Positions 15,827 through 22,645 of a stretch of DNA of 35,267 nt are shown one piece after another. The notes beneath the pieces are model-generated. The model searched no databases. It was not told the DNA's origin and was given only the letters and a program-made list of their open reading frames with translations. Source of the stretch: Bacteroidales bacterium (lineage in GTDB: Bacteria; Bacteroidota; Bacteroidia; Bacteroidales; UBA932); contig JAFQHE010000068.1 in assembly GCA_017398125.1 (NCBI GenBank), forward strand, positions 1-35,267, in the 5' to 3' direction. Both the position numbers and the translations under genes were made by a program. The stretch's first letter is position 1. Each line of letters starts with the position of its first letter.

Positions 15827-16120
15827 ATGGGAGAAAAGAGATGCCCGGTTTGTGGAACTGCAGTGGTAGGCAGGATAGACAAGGTCTTCTGTTGTGATGA
15901 TTGCCGCTCTTATTATCATAATGCGCGGTACAGAAAAAGGATAGGAGTCCTGCATCGGAACAAGGAGATGCTGCAACTATGGAATAATGCAGCCTTTCTG
16001 GCTGAAAAAAAATCGCACCAACTCTTGAAATTTATTGTAATTCTGTCGGGAATATGCAAAATAATATCTACTTTTGGCACTCCTAAGTTAAAGGATGAAA
16101 GAAGATTGATTAAAAATTAA
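15827..16120 (+). CDS. Small zinc-ribbon protein
   Basis: From the ATG at 15827 the protein has 97 residues: MGEKRCPVCGTAVVGRIDKVFCCDDCRSYYHNARYRK. The CxxC...CxxxC-like spacing (CPVC, then CCDDC) marks a zinc ribbon similar to DUF2116-type proteins of Bacteroidota. A basic middle region follows and then a moderately hydrophobic helix (LLKFIVILSGICKII) that may be buried or membrane-attached. The frame is open back to 15740, but the upstream residues are poor in protein-like features, so I prefer the internal ATG. It is followed 10 bases later by the coiled-coil lipoprotein gene and is divergent from ssb. Role unknown. Confidence 0.65.
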   Translation: MGEKRCPVCGTAVVGRIDKVFCCDDCRSYYHNARYRKRIGVLHRNKEMLQLWNNAAFLAEKKSHQLLKFIVILSGICKIISTFGTPKLKDERRLIKN

Positions 16121-16130
16121 ATTGTTTGAC

Positions 16131-17021
16131 ATGCGTAGTTTTACATTAATTGTTGTGATGCTTCTCTCTTTTGTTTTCTCCTCGTGTGTGGAGAATTCAA
16201 AAAAGTATAAGGAGCTGGAGGAGAGACTCGAAGCTCTCCAGTCTGACTATGGTCTTCAGACAGAGGAACTTGATGCTGTTTTTGCGACCTTGAATGAGGT
16301 GGAGGCCGGACTCCAGTCAATTAGGGAGAGTGAAAATATAATAGCCGTACAGTCTACGACAGAGGATGGCATTGATGTGCCTGCAGATTCAAAAGAGCAG
16401 ATTAAGAGGGATATGCAGACAATTCAGGAGACAATCAAAAAGTATCAGAAGCAGATTGACAATCTCAAAAAGGAGAACAGAATAAAGTCTGCCCAGTTCA
16501 AGAAGAGGCTTAATGCATTGTCGGCAGAACTTAAGGAGAAATCAAAACTGATTGAGAGCCTTTCAGAGCAGCTGAATGAGAAGAGTGCGCAACTTGAGAT
16601 CAAGACCAAGGAGGTGGCAACATTGGGTGAGGTTGTTTCTAATCTGAAGAATGAGGTAAACACTTTGAACCAGGAGGAGAAGCGCCTTAAGGATAAGGTT
16701 GCCCATCAGGAGCAGGAACTCTATTCAGTATACTATATAGTAGGAACAAAGAGTGAACTCATTGATGCCGATGTAATAACAAAAGGCGGTCTGTTTAAAT
16801 CTGCACAAGTCTCTTATCAGTCAGAGAAAGACACTTTTGTAAAAATTGATTACAGGCAGATCTCAACAATAACAACCAATGCAAAGAGAGCAAAAGTGCT
16901 TTCGGTGCACCCTAAGGGAACCTATGCTATTGAAATGGTTGACGGTGAGGCTACCCTGATAATTTCTGATCCTGAAAGCTTCTGGGAGCAGACAAAATAT
17001 CTCGTAATCCAGACAAATTAA
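16131..17021 (+). CDS. Coiled-coil lipoprotein (similar to Cbp1-type adhesin family)
   Basis: 296 residues from the ATG at 16131; the in-frame TTG at 16122 is less likely. The lipoprotein signal MRSFTLIVVMLLSFVFSSC ends at lipobox Cys19. From about 25 to 200 there is a long heptad-rich coiled coil (KKYKELEERLEALQSDYG, later KEKSKLIESLSEQLNEKSAQ). The C-terminal ~95 residues form a globular tail: YYIVGTKSELIDADVITKGG, then VLSVHPKGTY and IISDPESFWEQTKYLVIQ. That tail matches what I remember of Bacteroidota proteins annotated as Cbp1-family collagen-binding adhesin, but I treat the name as tentative. It would be a lipid-anchored rod in the envelope. It is 16 bases before the M3 peptidase gene, likely cotranscribed. 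Confidence 0.72.
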   Translation: MRSFTLIVVMLLSFVFSSCVENSKKYKELEERLEALQSDYGLQTEELDAVFATLNEVEAGLQSIRESENIIAVQSTTEDGIDVPADSKEQIKRDMQTIQETIKKYQKQIDNLKKENRIKSAQFKKRLNALSAELKEKSKLIESLSEQLNEKSAQLEIKTKEVATLGEVVSNLKNEVNTLNQEEKRLKDKVAHQEQELYSVYYIVGTKSELIDADVITKGGLFKSAQVSYQSEKDTFVKIDYRQISTITTNAKRAKVLSVHPKGTYAIEMVDGEATLIISDPESFWEQTKYLVIQTN

Positions 17022-17037
17022 AAACAAAATAGCCTAT

Positions 17038-19137
17038 ATGAAAAAACTATCTTTAATTTTTACGGCATTATTTGCCCTAATTATAACATCTTGTAGTACA
17101 GATATGTCTAATCCATTATTAGAAACATCAACACACCGTTACAATGCTCCGGCGTTTGATAAGATAAAGACTGAGCATTACTTGCCTGCTTTTGAGGCTG
17201 CAATTGCTGAGGGTAAAGCCGAGATTGCTGCCATTGCAGACAATACAGAGGAGCCAACATTTGAAAATACAATCCTTGCATTGAACTATGCTGGTGGCAA
17301 GTTGAATCTTGTTTCAGGCATTTTCTACAACATCAACGAGGCTGACACCAACGATGAAATGCAGAAAATTGCAGAGACTGTATCTCCAATGATGACTGAG
17401 TACAGCTTGTCAACTATCTTGAATGAGAAACTTTTTGAGAGAATAAAAAAGGTTTATGAGCAGAGAGATAGCCTTAACCTTGGCCAGGAGGAGGCAAGAT
17501 TGTTGGAGCAGACATACAAACAGTTCGCAAACAATGGTGCCAACCTTAAAGGTGAGGATAAAGAGAAGTTTACCAAGATTCAGGAGGAGTTGAGCCTTCT
17601 TTCGCTTAAATTCGGCAGCAATGTTTTGGCTTCGACAAATGCTTTCACTCTTCATATCACAGATTCTACAGAGTTGGTTGGTCTTCCTGCTTTTGTAGTT
17701 GCAGGTGGTGCAGCAGAGGCTAAATCAAGAGGTCTTGAGGGCTGGGTATATACCTTGCAGTATCCAAGCAGCGGTCCTTTCATGAAGTTCAGCGCAAACC
17801 GCGCATTGAGGGAGAAGATGTGGAGAGCAAGCAACAGCGAGGCACTTGGCGGTGAGTATGACAACCAGGCAATTGTAAAGAGAATGGCAGAGTTGAGATT
17901 GCAGGAGGCAAATCTTTTGGGACATAAACTATACTCAGATTATGTTCTTGAGGATAATATGGCAAAATCAACAGAGATTGTAAATGATTTCCTTGCCGAT
18001 CTTTTGAAGAAATCACTTCCTTTCGCTAAGAAAGATGTTGAGGCTGTCCAGCAATATGCGAATGCTCATGGTCTTGAGGGTCAGCTTATGCCTTGGGATT
18101 TCTCATACTATTCAGAGCAGTTGAAGAATGAGAAATACTCTGTAAGTGATGAGGTTTTGAAACCATACTTCAAGTTGGAGAATGTTAAGCAGGCTGTATT
18201 TGCATTGGCAGATTCACTATATGGACTTAAATTTGAGTTGGCAAAGGATATTCCTGGTTATCATCCTGAGGTTGAGGTTTATGACGTTAAGGATGCTTCA
18301 GGCAGACATATGGCTGTATTCTATACAGATTTCTATCCAAGAGAGAGCAAACGTGGTGGTGCGTGGATGACTTCGTTCAGAGAGCAGGGCTTCTCAAAGG
18401 ATGGAGTAGAGGAGAGACCTTTTGTTTCAATTGTATGTAACTTTACAAAACCTACAGAGACTGAGCCTTCATTGCTTACTTTCTATGAGGTTACAACTTT
18501 CCTTCATGAGTTCGGACACGCATTGCACGGAATGTTGGCAGAGGGTAAATATACATCACTTACTGGTACAAGCGTAGCACGTGACTTTGTAGAGCTTCCA
18601 TCTCAAATTATGGAGAACTGGGCTACAGAGAAAGAGTATCTTGCTTCATTTGCAAAACATTACCAGACAGGAGAGGTCATTCCTGACGAGTTGGTTAAGA
18701 AAATCATTGATTCAAAGAACTTCAACAGCGGTTATCAAAGTGTAAGACAACTTCATTTTGGCACTTTGGATATGGCTTGGCATACAATCACATCAGTTCC
18801 TGAGGATGTAGTTGCATTTGAGAATGAGGCTGTAAAAGAGTGTATTCTTCTTCCTGTAATTGAGGGTACAGCATTCTCAACATCATTCTCGCACATCTTT
18901 GCAGGCGGATATGCTGCAGGTTACTACTCATATAAATGGGCAGAGGTTCTTGAGGCAGACGCTTTCAAATATTTCAAGGAGATGGGCATCTTCAATAAAG
19001 AGGCTGCTGAGAATTTCAGGAAGAATATCTTGAGCAGAGGCAATATTGAGGATGCTGATGTGCTTTACAGAAACTTCAGGGGCAGGGATCCTCAACCAGA
19101 GGCTCTAATGGAGAAACTTGGAATGGTCAAGAAATAG
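17038..19137 (+). CDS. dcp: M3 family peptidyl-dipeptidase (Dcp-like), lipoprotein
   Basis: Zinc metallopeptidase that releases dipeptides from the C-terminus of oligopeptides. It is 699 residues, normal for Dcp. The signal MKKLSLIFTALFALIITSC gives lipobox Cys19, so the enzyme is anchored in the envelope, unlike cytoplasmic E. coli Dcp. The zinc site is FLHEFGHALHG with His490 and His494 as ligands, Glu491 as base and Glu519 (DFVELPSQ) as third ligand. The C-terminal FSHIFAGGYAAGYYSYKWAEVLEADAF is typical of M3A enzymes and holds the substrate-contact His and Tyr. It follows two small genes on the same strand and ends at a strong shared terminator. Its export and the nearby S9 peptidases suggest peptide feeding. 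Confidence 0.93.
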   Translation: MKKLSLIFTALFALIITSCSTDMSNPLLETSTHRYNAPAFDKIKTEHYLPAFEAAIAEGKAEIAAIADNTEEPTFENTILALNYAGGKLNLVSGIFYNINEADTNDEMQKIAETVSPMMTEYSLSTILNEKLFERIKKVYEQRDSLNLGQEEARLLEQTYKQFANNGANLKGEDKEKFTKIQEELSLLSLKFGSNVLASTNAFTLHITDSTELVGLPAFVVAGGAAEAKSRGLEGWVYTLQYPSSGPFMKFSANRALREKMWRASNSEALGGEYDNQAIVKRMAELRLQEANLLGHKLYSDYVLEDNMAKSTEIVNDFLADLLKKSLPFAKKDVEAVQQYANAHGLEGQLMPWDFSYYSEQLKNEKYSVSDEVLKPYFKLENVKQAVFALADSLYGLKFELAKDIPGYHPEVEVYDVKDASGRHMAVFYTDFYPRESKRGGAWMTSFREQGFSKDGVEERPFVSIVCNFTKPTETEPSLLTFYEVTTFLHEFGHALHGMLAEGKYTSLTGTSVARDFVELPSQIMENWATEKEYLASFAKHYQTGEVIPDELVKKIIDSKNFNSGYQSVRQLHFGTLDMAWHTITSVPEDVVAFENEAVKECILLPVIEGTAFSTSFSHIFAGGYAAGYYSYKWAEVLEADAFKYFKEMGIFNKEAAENFRKNILSRGNIEDADVLYRNFRGRDPQPEALMEKLGMVKK

Positions 19138-19256
19138 CTTTGTAAGAAAATTGATTTCCGGTTAATAGCCGGATGCAAGATCGAATAGACTGCTAGCCAT
19201 ACCGAAGGCCAGTTTGAGGATCTTGTATGTGGATGGGAAGTGGGGTATATAAAATG

Positions 19257-19290
19257 AAAAGGGGCTGACCTTTTGGGTCAGCCCCTTTTC
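19257..19290. terminator. Bidirectional intrinsic terminator
   Basis: AAAAGGGGCTGACC, five-base loop, GGTCAGCCCCTTTT: a perfect 14-bp stem including the A/T flanks. It sits between the convergent M3 peptidase and FKBP genes and has T runs in both directions. The ~115 bases before it (19141-19256) contain no ORF of note. Confidence 0.93.
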
Positions 19291-19393
19291 GTTTATGGAG
19301 ACGGCTTCATGCCTATCTATTCATTGTGCAAAATTGCATTATTGGCAAATGCCACTGAAAGTGGCTTTATGCCCTTTGTCTGTACTGTGGAAA

Positions 19394-19978
19394 TTATAGA
19401 ATCTCCAACAATTCAACGGTGAAGATAAGGGTCGCGTATGGAGGAATTGACTGGCCTGCACCTCTCTCTCCGTAAGCAAGATTATAAGGGATGTATAGCT
19501 CCCATTTTGAACCTACAGGCATAAGCTGCAATGCCTCTACCCATCCTTGTATAACACCGTTTACAGGGAATACTGCAGGTTCGTTTCTGTCATACGAACT
19601 GTCAAATTTTGCTCCGTTGATAAGAGTTCCCTCATAGTGGCATTTTACCTGTTGGCTTGCTGTAGGTTTATTGCCGTTGCCCTCAGTAATCACCTTATAT
19701 TGAAGACCGCTTGGAAGTGTTACAACACCCTCTTTTTTTGCATTTTCAGCCAAGAATGCCTCACCCTCTGACTTGAACATCTTTACCTGCTCCTCCTGGA
19801 GTTTGGTAAAATACTCTGTAAGAACCTGCTGAGCCTCCTCTACCGATAGGGTTGGCTGCTGGTTGGTAAGAACAGCTTTTATAGCGTTTGCAAACTCCTC
19901 AATGTTCAAATCTTTTACGCCTGATGCCAAAATATTGTTGGCTACACTCATTCCAAGTGCATAACTTACTTTATTCAT
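19394..19978 (-). CDS. FKBP-type peptidyl-prolyl cis-trans isomerase
   Basis: A 194-residue protein folding enzyme. The N-terminal dimerisation part (about 1-80: MNKVSYALGMSVANNI, NIEEFANAIKAVL, VEEAQQVLTEYFTKLQ) is of the FkpA/Mip type. The FKBP domain covers about 90-194: LPSGLQYKVITEGNG, VKCHYEGTLINGAKFDSSYDR, VIQGWVEALQLMPVGSKWELYIP, LAYGERG, IPPYATLIFTVELLEI, with the usual active-site aromatic residues. Unlike FkpA there is no signal peptide, so it should act in the cytoplasm unless exported otherwise. A minus-strand -7 box is about 45 bases upstream. Confidence 0.93.
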   Translation of the reverse strand: MNKVSYALGMSVANNILASGVKDLNIEEFANAIKAVLTNQQPTLSVEEAQQVLTEYFTKLQEEQVKMFKSEGEAFLAENAKKEGVVTLPSGLQYKVITEGNGNKPTASQQVKCHYEGTLINGAKFDSSYDRNEPAVFPVNGVIQGWVEALQLMPVGSKWELYIPYNLAYGERGAGQSIPPYATLIFTVELLEIL

Positions 19979-20021
19979 CTATTCTTCTGATTTTATTGTT
20001 AATCTGTTTTACTTGAAACCA

Positions 20022-20029
20022 CAAATATA
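20022..20029 (-). promoter_or_regulatory. Probable -7 box of the FKBP gene
   Basis: Minus strand TATATTTG, 43 bases before the ATG at 19978. No -33 TTG at standard spacing was found. Confidence 0.45.
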
Positions 20030-20098
20030 CGTAAAACCAATTTATTTATTAAATTTGTATCCGTTAATATATTATTCCAAAACTTTAACTTAATAAAT

Positions 20099-20284
20099 AT
20101 GGGAACAATTATCTATATCGCGGGTATCGTACTTGCTATTATGGCAGTTATTGACATTCTTAAAAAGAACATTTCTGCTCCTTGGAAAATAATCTGGATC
20201 GTGTTGGTGCTTGTAACAAGTTGGATAGGTATTGCAGTATACTATCTTTTTGCAAAGAACCGTATCGAGGGTTGGTGCAAATAA
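20099..20284 (+). CDS. Tiny two-helix membrane protein (PLDc_N-type)
   Basis: A 61-residue protein with two hydrophobic helices: IIYIAGIVLAIMAVIDILKK and WKIIWIVLVLVTSWIGIAVYYLF, ending in AKNRIEGWCK. The pattern hydrophobic-DIL(K)-PWKIIW-hydrophobic-GIAVYYLFAKNR is that of the PLDc_N (phospholipase D nuclease N-terminal) membrane module, here as a stand-alone protein with no nuclease domain. Such mini-proteins are common in Bacteroidota and have no settled function. It is monocistronic, with a good terminator 34 bases after the stop. Confidence 0.8.
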   Translation: MGTIIYIAGIVLAIMAVIDILKKNISAPWKIIWIVLVLVTSWIGIAVYYLFAKNRIEGWCK

Positions 20285-20317
20285 GCATATAGGCAGTTTG
20301 GATACTGCATAGAAGAG

Positions 20318-20357
20318 AGAACTCACCGATATAAGTTACCGGTGAGTTCTTTGTTTT
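20318..20357 (+). terminator. Intrinsic terminator of the mini membrane protein gene
   Basis: AGAACTCACCG, 11-base loop, CGGTGAGTTCT, then TTGTTTTT: an 11-bp perfect stem with a U-rich tail. The following bases to 20476 show only a weak CACCAA/TTGGTG hairpin (20366-20382). Confidence 0.9.
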
Positions 20358-20476
20358 TATTGATGTCACCAACTGTTTTGGTGGCAGTCCCATATTTTTA
20401 CTCAATGTCATAAAGCCTGACGCCTTCGGTATATTGGCGCAATGCTCTGGCGAAAACTACAAATGCAAAATGCTGA

Positions 20477-22615
20477 TTATTTGCAGTATTTGTCAAGCCA
20501 GTCATAGAAAGCCCTATGCCAGTGTACTGAGTTCTGTGGTTTTAGAATCCAGTGGTTCTCTTCAGGGAAAAGAAGCATCTCTGAAGGAACGCCCATCATC
20601 TGCGCTGCATTGAAGGCGGCCATTCCCTGCTCAACAGGAACGCGGTAATCCATTTCACCATGTGTAATAAGTATAGGAGTATTCCAGTTCCTGATAAGTT
20701 TATGAGGGGAATTGCCGTAGTGACGGTTGGCTGTAGGGTTGTTGTCCCAAGGTGCACCACCGTTATCCCAGGTAGGGAACCACATCTCTTCTGTCATCAT
20801 GTACATCTGCTCCTGATTGAAGATGCCGGCATGTGCAATCAGCGCCGAGAATCTGTTTTTATGTACACCTGCAAGGTAGTAAACAGAGTATCCTCCATAA
20901 CTTGCTCCTGTAGCGGCAACTTTACCTACATAAGGTTCTTTCTTCATTACATCAACAGAGGTAAGGTAATCCTGGATGTTCAAACCGCAGTAGTCGCCTG
21001 AAATCTGCTCGCACCACTCCTGGCCGAAGGCAGTTGTTCCTCTTCTGTTTGGAAGAATTACTATATAGTCATTTGAAGCCATAAGCCTGTAGTTCCATCT
21101 TGTAGACCATCCCTGGCTTATTGTACCCTGAGGGCCGCCCAAACACATTAGAATTGCCGGATACTTCTTTGTTTTGTCAAAATCAGGTGGGTAAAGGATC
21201 CATGTGTGCATCTTCTTGCCGTCAACAGTGGTCATCCATCTCTGCTCGATGGTCGGCTCTTTCATCTTGTCAAGAGTCTCCTTGTTTTCGAAAGTAAGTT
21301 GTGTGCATGCACCGTCTGCAATATTTACTGAAACAATTTCAGCCGGACGCAACATACATTTGTTGGTTGTGATAAGTTTTTCGCCTGCAACCCGAACACC
21401 GTCAAAATCAAACAAAAGGTTATCTGCGGTAATTCTGCGGACGCCATTGCCAAAATGGGTCTCATCAGTAGGCTCATTTGCACGTGGCTTGTAAATGGCA
21501 CTGCAATCTTTGTTCACATCAACCTCAAAGATGGCTGTGAGCGCATTAACGCACGATGTAAAGTAGATTTTGTCAGATTCAGGAGCCCATGTAATGGCCT
21601 CAACATTATACTTGAAGTCTCCCGACAACTCCTTTTTGCTTCTGTCTGACATATCCATTACAAAAAGGCGTCTCTTGTCGGCCTCATAACCGTTTCGCTC
21701 CATGCTTACCCATGCAAGGAGTTTGCCGTCAGGGGAGAAGAGCGGTTCAGTATCATAACCCATCATTCCCTCTGAAAGGTTCTCGGTCTTGCCTGTGGCA
21801 ACCTCATAAAGGTAGATGTCTGAGTTGGTTGAGAAAGCATATTGTTTGCCGGCAACCTTGCGGCAGGAGTATGCTATATATTTTCCGTCGGGGCTCCAGC
21901 TCAACTGCTCAAGGCCGCCGAATGGAAGGGTAGGAAGTTCATAAAGCTCCTCACCTGCACCAAGAATATCTTTTGAACCAGACAGTGTTGCGCCATCAAA
22001 TGATGCTACAAAAGTGTGTGGAATCTCCTCAACAAAATGGTCCCAGTGGCGGTACATCAGATCTTTGATGATTCTTCCGCTTGATTTTTCAAGGTCGGGA
22101 TATACATCTGTAGGCTTTGTGCAAGCTTTAATGTAGCTGATATACATTATTTTGTCCTCTGCCGGAGAGAACTCGAACGCATCAATGCCTGAGATGCCTT
22201 TAACCTCCTTCTCATTCTGGCCATTGGCATCCATTATCCACATTGATCCGCCTCTAAGGAATGCAATCTGGCTTCCTCCGTTAATCCAGCGGGCATTGTT
22301 CTCACTCTTTGGACTGTTGGTAATCTGATGGTTGTCTGAACCGTCAACATTCATAACAAAGAGTTCTCTGTTGCTTCTGTTCTCCTTTACGGATGTATAG
22401 CCTACTCCGTAAAGAATTTTTGTGCCGTCGGGAGAAAGCTGAGGATCCCCAACTTTGCCCAACTGGTGCATTATCTCCGCTGTAAAGCGGCCGTCAACAA
22501 CCTCAATAGGCTGTTTTGTTATCATGGCAGCCTCTTGCTGTTTCTCTGCGCCGCCACAGCAGGAAGCGAGTACTGCAGATGCCAATGTCATTGTAACAAA
22601 TAGTTTTTTAGTCAT
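20477..22615 (-). CDS. S9 family prolyl oligopeptidase-type lipoprotein (DPP5-like)
   Basis: A 712-residue serine peptidase. The signal ends in a lipobox (VLASCC), with a Gly-rich mature start, so it is envelope-anchored. Residues ~40-450 form a beta-propeller of WD40-like TolB-type repeats (DPQLSPDGTKILYGV, LSWSPDGKYIAYS, PLFSPDGKLLAWVS). The C-terminal alpha/beta hydrolase has GASYGGYSV (nucleophile Ser572), HGEMDYRVP (Asp656) and EENHWI (His688). The layout and motifs match dipeptidyl-peptidase 5 of Porphyromonas gingivalis, which removes dipeptides from oligopeptide N-termini. It follows the 964-residue S9 gene by 27 bases, so the two probably form one operon. Confidence 0.9.
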   Translation of the reverse strand: MTKKLFVTMTLASAVLASCCGGAEKQQEAAMITKQPIEVVDGRFTAEIMHQLGKVGDPQLSPDGTKILYGVGYTSVKENRSNRELFVMNVDGSDNHQITNSPKSENNARWINGGSQIAFLRGGSMWIMDANGQNEKEVKGISGIDAFEFSPAEDKIMYISYIKACTKPTDVYPDLEKSSGRIIKDLMYRHWDHFVEEIPHTFVASFDGATLSGSKDILGAGEELYELPTLPFGGLEQLSWSPDGKYIAYSCRKVAGKQYAFSTNSDIYLYEVATGKTENLSEGMMGYDTEPLFSPDGKLLAWVSMERNGYEADKRRLFVMDMSDRSKKELSGDFKYNVEAITWAPESDKIYFTSCVNALTAIFEVDVNKDCSAIYKPRANEPTDETHFGNGVRRITADNLLFDFDGVRVAGEKLITTNKCMLRPAEIVSVNIADGACTQLTFENKETLDKMKEPTIEQRWMTTVDGKKMHTWILYPPDFDKTKKYPAILMCLGGPQGTISQGWSTRWNYRLMASNDYIVILPNRRGTTAFGQEWCEQISGDYCGLNIQDYLTSVDVMKKEPYVGKVAATGASYGGYSVYYLAGVHKNRFSALIAHAGIFNQEQMYMMTEEMWFPTWDNGGAPWDNNPTANRHYGNSPHKLIRNWNTPILITHGEMDYRVPVEQGMAAFNAAQMMGVPSEMLLFPEENHWILKPQNSVHWHRAFYDWLDKYCK

Positions 22616-22616
22616 A

Positions 22617-22645
22617 TTCTGATATTATTTATACTTCTGATATTA
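22617..22645 (-). repeat. Short direct repeat across the S9-S9 gene junction
   Basis: TAATATCAGAA (minus-strand sense) occurs at 22635-22645 and again at 22617-22627, offset by 18 bases. The first copy starts with the stop codon of the 964-residue peptidase; the second abuts the ATG of the next gene. Confidence 0.75.
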
